Origin: Candidatus Eiseniibacteriota bacterium
GTDB taxonomy: Bacteria; Arandabacterota; Arandabacteria; Arandabacterales; Arandabacteraceae
Length of the DNA: 5,075 bases
Assembly (NCBI GenBank): GCA_030622265.1
Contig: JAUXGG010000167.1
Coordinates: 1 to 5,075 of the forward strand
Reading direction: 5' to 3'
The position numbers and the translations under genes are program-made. Below are positions 1 through 5,075 of the stretch, piece by piece (position 1 is the first letter of the stretch; each line of letters starts with the position of its first letter). The notes beneath the pieces were generated by a model. The model did not search any database. It saw nothing but the letters and a program-made list of their open reading frames with translations, and had not been told where the DNA came from.

Positions 1-2
1 GA

Positions 3-272
3 AACAGAATCGCCATTCAGCCCCTTGGGATATTCGGAGTCGCCATCACCACGGCGGCGCTGCCGGCGCTCTCGGCGCACGCCGCCCGAGAGGACAAAAC
101 AAAGCTGATCGAGGACTTCTCTTTTTCATTAAGATTGATCCTGGCGCTTCTTATTCCATCGGCGATCGGCCTGATGGTGCTTGCCACGCCTGTAGTGCGC
201 CTGCTGTTCGAACGGGGCCAGTTCACGGCGGCGCGGTCGACGCCAATGACTGCAAGTGCCCTATTCTATTAA
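3..272 (+). CDS. murJ: MurJ lipid II flippase, middle portion ending at an in-frame TAA (5' end outside window)
   Basis: MurJ (MviN family, MOP superfamily) flips the peptidoglycan precursor lipid II across the inner membrane. Codons from position 3 stay open for 89 residues. They show family landmarks: PLGIFGVAI followed by ALPALS (residues 8-24), a hydrophobic helix around 44-62 (LILALLIPSAIGLMVL), and the loop RLLFERGQFTAA (66-77), which matches the conserved LF..G.F segment after the eighth helix or so. The reading ends ALFY-stop, exactly where the family continues into the next helix. The downstream entry continues in the same frame with AMGLFAYGGTKAV, so the two pieces are one gene. Residues 2-7 (RIAIQP) fit the usual NRLMQLP-type stretch less well than their surroundings. 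The start codon and N-terminal half lie before the window. Family identity is secure; whether the gene is functional is not. Confidence 0.85.
   Translation, partial: NRIAIQPLGIFGVAITTAALPALSAHAAREDKTKLIEDFSFSLRLILALLIPSAIGLMVLATPVVRLLFERGQFTAARSTPMTASALFY
270..272 (+). other. murJ: In-frame TAA nonsense codon inside murJ
   Basis: The frame reads TTC TAT TAA GCG ATG GGG CTC. Homologous MurJ proteins have an ordinary residue here, often Tyr or another helix residue (E. coli reads ALIAYSVGL by recall). One base change at 272 (TAC or TAT to TAA) would explain it. There is no frameshift, since both sides read well in the same frame. It is either a real nonsense mutation or a base-call error. Confidence 0.85.
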
Positions 273-275
273 GCG

Positions 276-779
276 ATGGGGCTCTTTGCCTACGGCGGCA
301 CCAAGGCCGTGGTCCAGGCCTTCTACTCGATGAAGGACACTGTAACGCCGATGAAGATCGCCATTCTTACCGTGGGCTTGAACATCGCTCTTGATGTGAT
401 ACTGGTGCGCCAGCTGGGACTGATCGGGCTTGCGCTTGCGACTGCCGTCTCGGCCGTGGTGGGCTTTACGGTGCTCTGCCTGATGCTCAAGCGGCGGCTC
501 GGGGACATCCGCTCGGGTGAGATCTGGGGTGCGGTGGCAAAGGTTCTCCTGGTTTCGGTTCTGATGGGCGCGGTAATCTACCTGGTCTCCGCACGCCTTG
601 ACCCGCTCGCCACAAACATCCTCGGCAAGCTCGCCCAGGTTGGCGTCTCAATCGCCGCCGGCGCAGGAGTCTTTCTCGGCCTGGGCTTTCTCCTCAAGGT
701 TAGGGAGGTTATCTTTCTTTGGAACATGCTCATGAAGCGCTCGAAACCGAAAGAGCAACCTGACCCGGATAAGCGGTAG
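276..779 (+). CDS. murJ: MurJ lipid II flippase, C-terminal part after the internal stop
   Basis: This 167-residue reading is the C-terminal third of MurJ. It opens in the helix MGLFAYGGTKAVVQAFYS (1-18), then the conserved cytoplasmic motif SMKDTVTPMKIA (18-29). Hydrophobic segments follow at about 28-45, 48-70, 88-104 and 121-141, and a basic tail KRSKPKEQPDPDKR ends the protein. This agrees with the last helices of the 14-helix MurJ fold. The ATG at 276 lies 3 nt after the TAA and is probably an internal Met codon (position of the L/M in the family's ALGLF/AVGL stretch). No Shine-Dalgarno sequence precedes it, so separate expression would need termination-reinitiation. The piece alone lacks the N-terminal bundle that forms the substrate cavity, so it is not expected to work by itself. 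The next gene, uvrC, starts 20 nt downstream. Confidence 0.85.
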   Translation: MGLFAYGGTKAVVQAFYSMKDTVTPMKIAILTVGLNIALDVILVRQLGLIGLALATAVSAVVGFTVLCLMLKRRLGDIRSGEIWGAVAKVLLVSVLMGAVIYLVSARLDPLATNILGKLAQVGVSIAAGAGVFLGLGFLLKVREVIFLWNMLMKRSKPKEQPDPDKR

Positions 780-792
780 GATAAGCGGTAGG
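767..792 (+). repeat. Perfect 12-bp tandem duplication over the murJ stop codon
   Basis: GGATAAGCGGTA occurs at 767-778 and again at 779-790, and the 12-nt periodicity continues through GG at 791-792. The unit covers the codons Asp-Lys-Arg-stop, so a second in-frame TAG lies at 789-791. Removing one copy would put the murJ stop 8 nt before the uvrC ATG instead of 20. Slipped-strand duplication is the simplest origin. Confidence 0.9.
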
Positions 793-794
793 GG
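790..794 (+). promoter_or_regulatory. Ribosome binding site of uvrC
   Basis: AGGGG lies 5 nt before the uvrC ATG at 800, a good Shine-Dalgarno match and spacing. It sits at the edge of the second repeat copy and overlaps the duplicated TAG, so murJ termination and uvrC initiation are adjacent. Confidence 0.7.
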
Positions 795-799
795 CCAAG

Positions 800-2632
800 A
801 TGACCAAGAATCTTAAAGAGAAGCTGGCCAACCTGCCTAAGTCCCCCGGCGTTTACACCTTCAAGGACCGCAATGGCAAGGTCATCTATGTAGGCAAGGC
901 CAAGAGCTTAAGGTCGCGGGTGCGCTCCTATTTCCGGGAGAGCGCGCCGGAGCATCCCCGCACGGCCGTCCTTGTGAGCAGGACGCATGATCTGGATTTT
1001 ATCGTGACGCTCTCCGAAGTGGAAGCCCTGATCCTGGAGTACAATCTCATCAAGCACTTCAGGCCGCGCTACAATGTGAACCTCAAGGATGACAAGAAGT
1101 ATCCGTACATAAAGGTGACAAGCCGGGAGCCCTTCCCGACGGTTTTTCCCACAAGGACCTTAAAGCACGACGGCTCGCGCTACTTCGGTCCCTATACCGA
1201 CGCCAAGGCCATGAGGAGAAGCCTTAAGCTCCTGACCGATGTTTTCAAGATAAGGACCTGCAAGCGGAAGCTTCCGCTCAAGCGTCCCGACCGCGGCTGT
1301 CTCAATTACCACATCGGAAAATGTCTCGGGCCCTGCCGGGGAGATGTTGCGCCGGAAGCCTACAAGGCCTTGATCCACCAGGTGTGCCAGTACCTGTCGG
1401 GAAGAATGACCGACCTGATTAAGGATGTGACCGCCAGGATGGAGCGGGAATCGGCGAGACTTAAGTTCGAGGAGGCCGCCAGGCTGAGGGATACCCTGAA
1501 CGCGCTGGAAAAGGTCAGAGAGAAACAGGTGATGGTCTCACCCGGCGCAAAGGACCGGGATGTAATCGCGGTCCGGTCTGAGAGCGGGCGGGCGATCGCC
1601 TTTGTGCTCAAGATCCGTGAAGGCAAACTGCTGGGCAAGGAGGTTTTCAGGCTGGGTTTCGAGGGCGATGTCTCGAAGAGCGAGATTATGCGCTCTTTCC
1701 TGGAGCAGTACCTGGGAGTCAGCACCATCGTGCCCGATGAAATCGTGGTCGAGCAGATCCCCGATGGCGTTGAGCTCATGAGGCGGTGGCTCAGGACCAA
1801 GACCGGAAAGAATACAAAGGTATTGAGTCCCAAGAGCGGCAAGGGAAGGGACCTGCTCACCATGGCGGGGGAAAACGCCGATCTTCTGCTGGCCCGGAGC
1901 GTCCCTGCCGAGAAGCATGAGCCCAGGATTGCGGCATCGGTCAAGGAGCTTAAGCGCTGGCTCAATCTGCCTGAGCTTCCCTTCACGATCGCCGCTTTCG
2001 ATATCTCCAATATCCAGGGCGCCGAGCCTGCCGGCTCAAGAGTGGTTTTCAGGAACGGGCGGACCTTGAAGAGCATGTATCGCCGCTACTCAATCGAATC
2101 GGTCAAGGGCCCGGACGATTTTGCGATGATGCGGGAGGTGGTGATGAGGGCCTGGTCGCATATCGAGAGTGGGGAAGAGGACGCACCCGATCTTGTTCTG
2201 ATCGATGGCGGCAAGGGCCAGGTCTCAAGCGCCATTGATGGCATCAGGTATGCCGGAGCCGGCGAGGAGGATATACCGCCTGTCATAGGAATCGCCAAGC
2301 GCCTGGATGAGATCCACGTCCCGGGCAGGGGCGATCCGGTTCAGATCCCGCATGACTCGCCGGCCCTGAGGCTGCTTCAGAGAATACGTGACGAAGCCCA
2401 CAGGTTTGCGGTAGACTATCATAGAAAGAAGCGAAGAGCCCGGAGCCTGAAATCGATGCTGCAGGAAGTGGATGGCATCGGCCGCGTGCTTTCCCAGCGG
2501 CTCTTGACCGATTTCGGATCGGTGGAAGGGATAAGACAGGCCGATCCGGATGCGCTTGCGGGAGTCAAGGGAATGAGCGGTAAGAAGGTGGAAGCCCTGC
2601 TGGCCGCGCTTTCAGAGAACGAGACAACCTGA
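800..2632 (+). CDS. uvrC: Excinuclease ABC subunit C (UvrC)
   Basis: UvrC makes both incisions flanking a bulky DNA lesion in UvrABC nucleotide excision repair, acting on the UvrB-DNA complex. The 610-residue protein is full length (E. coli UvrC is also about 610). Domains in order: the N-terminal GIY-YIG nuclease (about 13-92; G17-V18-Y19, Y30-V31-G32, R39) for the 3' cut; a four-Cys cluster (C154, C167, C175, C179) matching the cysteines reported to hold an Fe-S cluster in E. coli UvrC; a UvrB-binding UVR helix pair (about 203-240, KFEEAARLRD); and the RNase H-like nuclease for the 5' cut, with D401 (FDISN), D439/D440 (GPDDFAMM), D469 (LIDGGKGQ) and H534 (HRFAVDYHR). A C-terminal tandem helix-hairpin-helix (about 553-605; VDGIGRVLSQRLL, VKGMSGKKVEALL) binds DNA. 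All catalytic residues are present. The ATG has a good Shine-Dalgarno. The gene lies between murJ and ogt with short gaps, so it is probably cotranscribed. Confidence 0.98.
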   Translation: MTKNLKEKLANLPKSPGVYTFKDRNGKVIYVGKAKSLRSRVRSYFRESAPEHPRTAVLVSRTHDLDFIVTLSEVEALILEYNLIKHFRPRYNVNLKDDKKYPYIKVTSREPFPTVFPTRTLKHDGSRYFGPYTDAKAMRRSLKLLTDVFKIRTCKRKLPLKRPDRGCLNYHIGKCLGPCRGDVAPEAYKALIHQVCQYLSGRMTDLIKDVTARMERESARLKFEEAARLRDTLNALEKVREKQVMVSPGAKDRDVIAVRSESGRAIAFVLKIREGKLLGKEVFRLGFEGDVSKSEIMRSFLEQYLGVSTIVPDEIVVEQIPDGVELMRRWLRTKTGKNTKVLSPKSGKGRDLLTMAGENADLLLARSVPAEKHEPRIAASVKELKRWLNLPELPFTIAAFDISNIQGAEPAGSRVVFRNGRTLKSMYRRYSIESVKGPDDFAMMREVVMRAWSHIESGEEDAPDLVLIDGGKGQVSSAIDGIRYAGAGEEDIPPVIGIAKRLDEIHVPGRGDPVQIPHDSPALRLLQRIRDEAHRFAVDYHRKKRRARSLKSMLQEVDGIGRVLSQRLLTDFGSVEGIRQADPDALAGVKGMSGKKVEALLAALSENETT

Positions 2633-2643
2633 GAGGTCTTACC

Positions 2644-2650
2644 AGAGGGA
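2644..2650 (+). promoter_or_regulatory. Ribosome binding site that fixes the TTG start of ogt
   Basis: AGAGGGA ends 6 nt before the TTG at 2657. No ATG or GTG lies in frame between the uvrC stop and the conserved part of Ogt; the first in-frame GTG is codon 29 and the first ATG is codon 50. The Shine-Dalgarno therefore supports TTG as the true start. The 24-nt uvrC-ogt gap contains nothing else visible. Confidence 0.65.
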
Positions 2651-2656
2651 TTTGAA

Positions 2657-3202
2657 TTGGCGCTTGAGATCACCCAACTGAGTCTGAAGAGCCGGATCGG
2701 GGACATATGGCTGGGCTGCACGCCCCGGGGTCTCTTCTGGGTGAATCTGAGGCCCGTGGATACCCAGGCCATCGAGGGCTTCTTCGATGAGGGGCACAGG
2801 GTGATGCTCAAGCAGGGTGGGGAGATGGTCGAGCAGGCGGCGCGCGAGCTCCTCACTTACCTTGAGGCGAAGCAGAGGAAGTTCTCAGTCAAGCTTGATC
2901 TCCGGGGAACCACGCCCTTCCAGCGAAAGGTCTGGCGGGCTACCTGCAAGATCCCGTATGGCCAGGTCCGGACCTATGCCTGGATAGCCGATAAGCTGGG
3001 AGATCCCAACTGCGCGAGGGCGGTGGGCAATGCCCTCGGCAGGAACCCCATCCCCATATTCATTCCCTGCCACCGGGTAGTGGGCGCGCACGGGGAGCTG
3101 GGAGGCTTCTCGGCGGGCCTGAGTTTCAAGCGGTGGCTCTTGAGTCTCGAGGCCGGCCAGTCCAGCCTGGGTCTCGGGGGAGATGAGGCGCTAAGCACAT
3201 GA
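2657..3202 (+). CDS. ogt: Methylated-DNA--protein-cysteine S-methyltransferase (O6-alkylguanine-DNA alkyltransferase)
   Basis: This suicide repair protein transfers methyl or larger alkyl groups from O6 of guanine (also O4 of thymine) in DNA to its own cysteine. It has 181 residues, typical for Ogt/MGMT. Residues 1-84 are the variable N-terminal domain. Residues 85-167 are the conserved catalytic domain, starting TPFQRKVWRA. The active-site motif IPCHRVVG (136-143) puts the acceptor at C138. Counting from human MGMT C145, the partners fall in register: Y107 (human Y114), arginine finger R121 (R128) in RAVGNALGRNP, hinge N130 (N137), H139 and E165 (E172) in FKRWLLSLE. It lacks the Ada regulatory domain, so it is an Ogt-type repair enzyme rather than a methylation sensor. 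The start is TTG, set by a good Shine-Dalgarno. It shares the uvrC frame, separated by one TGA, and overlaps the next gene by 4 nt (ATGA), suggesting coupled translation. Confidence 0.95.
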   Translation: MALEITQLSLKSRIGDIWLGCTPRGLFWVNLRPVDTQAIEGFFDEGHRVMLKQGGEMVEQAARELLTYLEAKQRKFSVKLDLRGTTPFQRKVWRATCKIPYGQVRTYAWIADKLGDPNCARAVGNALGRNPIPIFIPCHRVVGAHGELGGFSAGLSFKRWLLSLEAGQSSLGLGGDEALST

Positions 3203-3822
3203 GCCATGAGATCGAAGTCCGCTCTATTGCAGTGGGCCCTCTTGAGGCCAACTGCTATATCCTTAAGTGCGATGAGAAGGGCAGTGCGGTGATCATTGAC
3301 CCCGGGGACGAGGCTGACAGGTTGGCCCATACCATCAAGGAGGCCGGTCTTAAGCCCGAAGCGATACTGCTTACCCACGGGCACATCGATCATGCCAATG
3401 CCGCCGGCGCCCTGAAGGACAGCTTCGGCTGCCCCATCTATATCCACCGCGGGGACAGGGACATAGTCGAGCGCGGAGAATCTCCGGTACTCTGGGGCCT
3501 GGTGCGCAACCACTGCGCCGTTGACAAGGAAATAGCCGATGGGGATGAGATCGCAGTGGGTGATATTAAGTTTGCCGTCCTTCATGCTCCGGGACACACG
3601 AGTGGAAGCGTTTGCTACCGGGTGGGATCACTCCTCTTTACCGGGGATGTGCTTTTCAGGGGATCGATCGGAAGGACCGACCTGCCGGGTGGATCAGATG
3701 CGGACATGATGCAGACGCTCAAGACCCGGATCAGTGTGCTCGACGGTTCGACCCTTGTCTATCCCGGGCACGGGCCGGAAACCACAATCGAGCACGAGAA
3801 GAAGTTCAACCCTTTCCTCTAG
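3199..3822 (+). CDS. MBL-fold metallo-hydrolase, YcbL/GloC-like (glyoxalase II family)
   Basis: Enzymes of this family hydrolyse thioesters such as S-D-lactoylglutathione with a binuclear metal site; YcbL is a compact cytoplasmic type II glyoxalase. The 207 residues contain the full ligand set: T59-H60-G61-H62-I63-D64-H65 (THxHxDH), H133 in APGHTSG, bridging D150 in FTGDVLF, and H191 in YPGHGPET. Also YcbL-like are the opening AVGPLEANCYIL (11-22), DPGDEAD (34-40), RGSIGRTDLPGG (154-165) and the end FNPFL, recalled as close to E. coli YcbL. The longer C-terminal substrate domain of classic GloB (about 250 residues) is absent. No signal peptide is seen. The ATG overlaps the ogt stop as ATGA, with GAGG at 3185-3188 as a weak Shine-Dalgarno, so translation is probably coupled to ogt. 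The substrate is unproven: thiol persulfides or other thioesters are possible, and the organism may not use glutathione. Confidence 0.9.
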   Translation: MSHEIEVRSIAVGPLEANCYILKCDEKGSAVIIDPGDEADRLAHTIKEAGLKPEAILLTHGHIDHANAAGALKDSFGCPIYIHRGDRDIVERGESPVLWGLVRNHCAVDKEIADGDEIAVGDIKFAVLHAPGHTSGSVCYRVGSLLFTGDVLFRGSIGRTDLPGGSDADMMQTLKTRISVLDGSTLVYPGHGPETTIEHEKKFNPFL

Positions 3823-3826
3823 GTGA
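3821..3826 (+). promoter_or_regulatory. Ribosome binding site deciding the xerD start
   Basis: AGGTGA overlaps the hydrolase TAG stop (3820-3822) and precedes the ATG at 3829. Aligned with the 16S 3' end (TCACCT), the core spacing is about 5 nt. The GTG at 3823, part of this same string, has no purine-rich stretch before it, so ATG 3829 is the better start. Confidence 0.6.
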
Positions 3827-3828
3827 AT

Positions 3829-4731
3829 ATGCCCGGCTTGATAGAGCAGTTCGCTGACTGGCTCGACACCGAGCGGGCGGTTTCCGACCTCACCGTCAGA
3901 GCCTATGAGCAGGATGTTAACCAGTATATCGAGTACCTTGCATCCCGCGGGATACTCGCGCCGGATAAGGCCGATTCGGAGGCCGTGATTTCTTTCCTCA
4001 CCTCGCTGGCGGAATTCGGGCTGGCCCCGTCATCCATAAGAAGGAAGATCTCATCCATAAGGGCGTTTTACAGATTCGTGGCGATGGAGTCGCCGGGTCG
4101 GCCGGATCCAACTACGGCTGTGGTGATGCCCAAGATGTGGAGACGCGTTCCCAGGAGTCTCACGGTGCCCGAGATCGAGTCCCTTGTGGCGCAGCCCGAT
4201 ACTGCGAAGCCCCTTGGTATTCGTGATAAGGCCATGCTTGAGTTCACATATGCCACCGGGATGAGGGTCTCCGAGGTAACCGGCTTCCTTAAGAGAAGCC
4301 TCAACCTGGAGATTAAGACCGCCCGCTGCATGGGCAAGGGATCGAAGGAGAGGATTGTGCCCGTCGGCGAGATTGCCTTAAGATGGATCGGCCGGTACAT
4401 TGATGAGGTGAGACCGGAGCTTCTTAAGGGCAGGGGGGAGGACGTGCTATTTCTCAACTGGAGAGGGAAACCCTTAAGCCGTGTAGGCTTCTGGAAGATT
4501 CTTAAAGGGCACGCGCGCTCGGCGGACATCGAGCACAAGGTCACGCCGCATGTGCTCAGGCACTCATTCGCCACCCACCTCCTGGAGGGAGGGGCCGGCT
4601 TAAGAGAGGTGCAGGTGCTCCTCGGGCATGAAAACATCGCGACCACCCAGATATATACCAAGACCGACATGGAGTACTTGCGGAGCGTGATCATCGAGCA
4701 TCACCCGCGGGGGAAGGTGAGGACCGGATGA
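3829..4731 (+). CDS. xerD: Site-specific tyrosine recombinase XerD
   Basis: XerD acts with XerC at the dif site, under FtsK control, to resolve chromosome dimers at division. From ATG 3829 the protein has 300 residues (302 if GTG 3823 is used), near E. coli XerD's 298. Residues 3-85 form the core-binding SAM-like domain (LTVRAYEQDV, SSIRRKISSIRAFYRF). Residues 108-290 form the catalytic domain with the full set R146 (YATGMRVSE), K170 (MGKGSKERIVP), H241 and R244 (TPHVLRHSFATHLLEGG), H267 (LLGHENI) and nucleophile Y276 (TTQIYT). Spacing matches E. coli XerD (R148, K172, H244, R247, H270, Y279). The links before R146 (PLGIRDKAMLE) and the end HHPRGK resemble XerD more than XerC; a sole Xer (XerH/XerA-like) is not excluded. 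No phage or integron genes lie nearby, so this is the chromosomal enzyme. It starts 6 nt after the hydrolase and overlaps the next gene by ATGA. Confidence 0.93.
   Translation: MPGLIEQFADWLDTERAVSDLTVRAYEQDVNQYIEYLASRGILAPDKADSEAVISFLTSLAEFGLAPSSIRRKISSIRAFYRFVAMESPGRPDPTTAVVMPKMWRRVPRSLTVPEIESLVAQPDTAKPLGIRDKAMLEFTYATGMRVSEVTGFLKRSLNLEIKTARCMGKGSKERIVPVGEIALRWIGRYIDEVRPELLKGRGEDVLFLNWRGKPLSRVGFWKILKGHARSADIEHKVTPHVLRHSFATHLLEGGAGLREVQVLLGHENIATTQIYTKTDMEYLRSVIIEHHPRGKVRTG
4714..4722 (+). promoter_or_regulatory. Ribosome binding site of the nucleotidyltransferase gene, inside xerD
   Basis: AAGGTGAGG lies within the last codons of xerD and ends 5 nt before the ATG at 4728. It supports the ATGA overlap start. 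Confidence 0.65.
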
Positions 4732-5075
4732 AGATCGGACAGATATTCAGGAAGTCACTGCCTCCCGCCACGCATGAGCTGCTCCGCGCCATCGGCATGC
4801 TCTCGCGTGACTTAGGCTACAGGGCCTATCTCGTGGGCGGGATCGTGCGGGATCTCATGCTCGGAAGAGAGAACGTTGATCTCGACATAGCCATCGAGGG
4901 AGACGCCGAACGCCTGGCCCGCACCTTCGCCAGAAAGACCGGTTCGAGGATGCGCTCCCCGACCAGGTTCGGGACCTGCAAGCTCGAAAGCAAGGCGTTC
5001 GGGACGCTCGACATTGCCGCTACCAGAGGTGAATCCTACCGGACTTCCGGGGCACTGCCGGACGTAGTTCCCGCC
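4728..5075 (+). CDS. CCA tRNA nucleotidyltransferase / poly(A) polymerase family (class II), N-terminal part, cut by window end
   Basis: Enzymes of this family add CCA, or only A, to tRNA 3' ends, or poly(A) to RNA. The visible 116 residues are the nucleotidyltransferase head. AYLVGGIVRDLMLGREN (33-49) contains the GG nucleotide-binding turn (G37-G38) and the R41-D42 pair. DLD at 51-53 supplies metal-binding carboxylates D51 and D53. FGTCKL (81-86) and LDIAATRGESY (94-104) follow, with D95 as the likely third carboxylate, then GALPDVVPA (108-116). The window ends before the RRDFTINA-type motif and the base-selecting segment (class II EDxxR), so CCA-adding, A-adding and poly(A) activity cannot be separated, and no symbol is given. 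Only about 32 residues precede the first motif, so the DHH-CBS extension found fused to some bacterial homologues is absent, at least in this reading frame from this start. The ATG overlaps the xerD stop (ATGA) and has a good Shine-Dalgarno, implying coupling. Confidence 0.92.
   Translation, partial: MKIGQIFRKSLPPATHELLRAIGMLSRDLGYRAYLVGGIVRDLMLGRENVDLDIAIEGDAERLARTFARKTGSRMRSPTRFGTCKLESKAFGTLDIAATRGESYRTSGALPDVVPA

Noticed and set aside
2024..2037. Small hairpin GAGCC-TGCC-GGCTC
   Set aside because: It is inside the conserved UvrC RNase H-like domain, has only a 5-bp stem and no T-tract, so it is not a terminator.
1360..2076. 238-codon open frame on the minus strand inside uvrC
   Set aside because: It lies wholly opposite conserved UvrC domains, has Ser/Leu/Arg-rich low-information sequence and no recognisable motif. 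It is a by-product of GC-rich codon use.
2974..3597. 207-codon minus-strand open frame across ogt and the hydrolase
   Set aside because: It spans two well-supported plus-strand genes and reads as no known family.
3823..3828. GTG as the xerD start, adding Met-Asn
   Set aside because: No Shine-Dalgarno precedes it, while AGGTGA is correctly placed for the ATG at 3829. It is kept as an alternative only.
3612..3857. Plus-strand alternative frame at the 3' end of the hydrolase
   Set aside because: It overlaps the hydrolase's conserved metal-ligand region in another frame, and its composition is frame-shifted MBL sequence.
4068..4694. 208-codon minus-strand open frame inside xerD
   Set aside because: It is fully opposite the XerD catalytic domain, whose catalytic residues are all intact on the plus strand, and it has no motif of its own.
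108..4881. Many GATC sites (roughly 45 by hand count, about twice expectation)
   Set aside because: Most arise from Ile ATC codons after G-ending codons (GAG ATC, AAG ATC) and from Asp GAT before C. Codon use explains them well enough and they show no clustering.

Overview
The window holds six co-directional (+ strand) genes packed almost end to end, with no RNA gene, mobile element or CRISPR array visible. By eye the GC content is high, near 60 %. Every gene is a bacterial housekeeping type: murJ, uvrC, a methylguanine-DNA methyltransferase (ogt), a YcbL-type metallo-beta-lactamase-fold hydrolase, xerD, and the start of a class II CCA/poly(A) nucleotidyltransferase. The gene mix and sequence style suggest a Gram-negative, deltaproteobacteria-like (Desulfobacterota or relatives) chromosome or metagenome contig. 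That placement is only an impression and was not tested.

Layout. Positions 3-779 encode the C-terminal part of the lipid II flippase MurJ, broken by one in-frame TAA at 270-272. Reading resumes in the same frame, with an ATG 3 nt after the stop. The murJ 3' end carries a perfect 12-bp tandem duplication (767-792) that doubles its stop codon. uvrC follows (800-2632), then ogt with a TTG start (2657-3202). The hydrolase (3199-3822) overlaps ogt by 4 nt in an ATGA arrangement. xerD (3829-4731) starts 6 nt after the hydrolase, and the nucleotidyltransferase (4728 onward, cut by the window end) overlaps xerD by another ATGA.

Gaps of 20, 24, -4, 6 and -4 nt, and no terminator-like hairpin between genes, indicate one transcription unit with translational coupling; its promoter must lie upstream of the window. 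The theme is cell-envelope growth plus genome and RNA maintenance: excision repair (UvrC), direct alkyl-guanine repair (Ogt), probable removal of electrophile-derived thioesters (the hydrolase), chromosome dimer resolution (XerD) and tRNA 3'-end or RNA tail synthesis.

I see no convincing new biological system. The points most worth a second look are the murJ nonsense codon, the tandem duplication beside it, and a strong excess of the palindrome CTTAAG across the genes.
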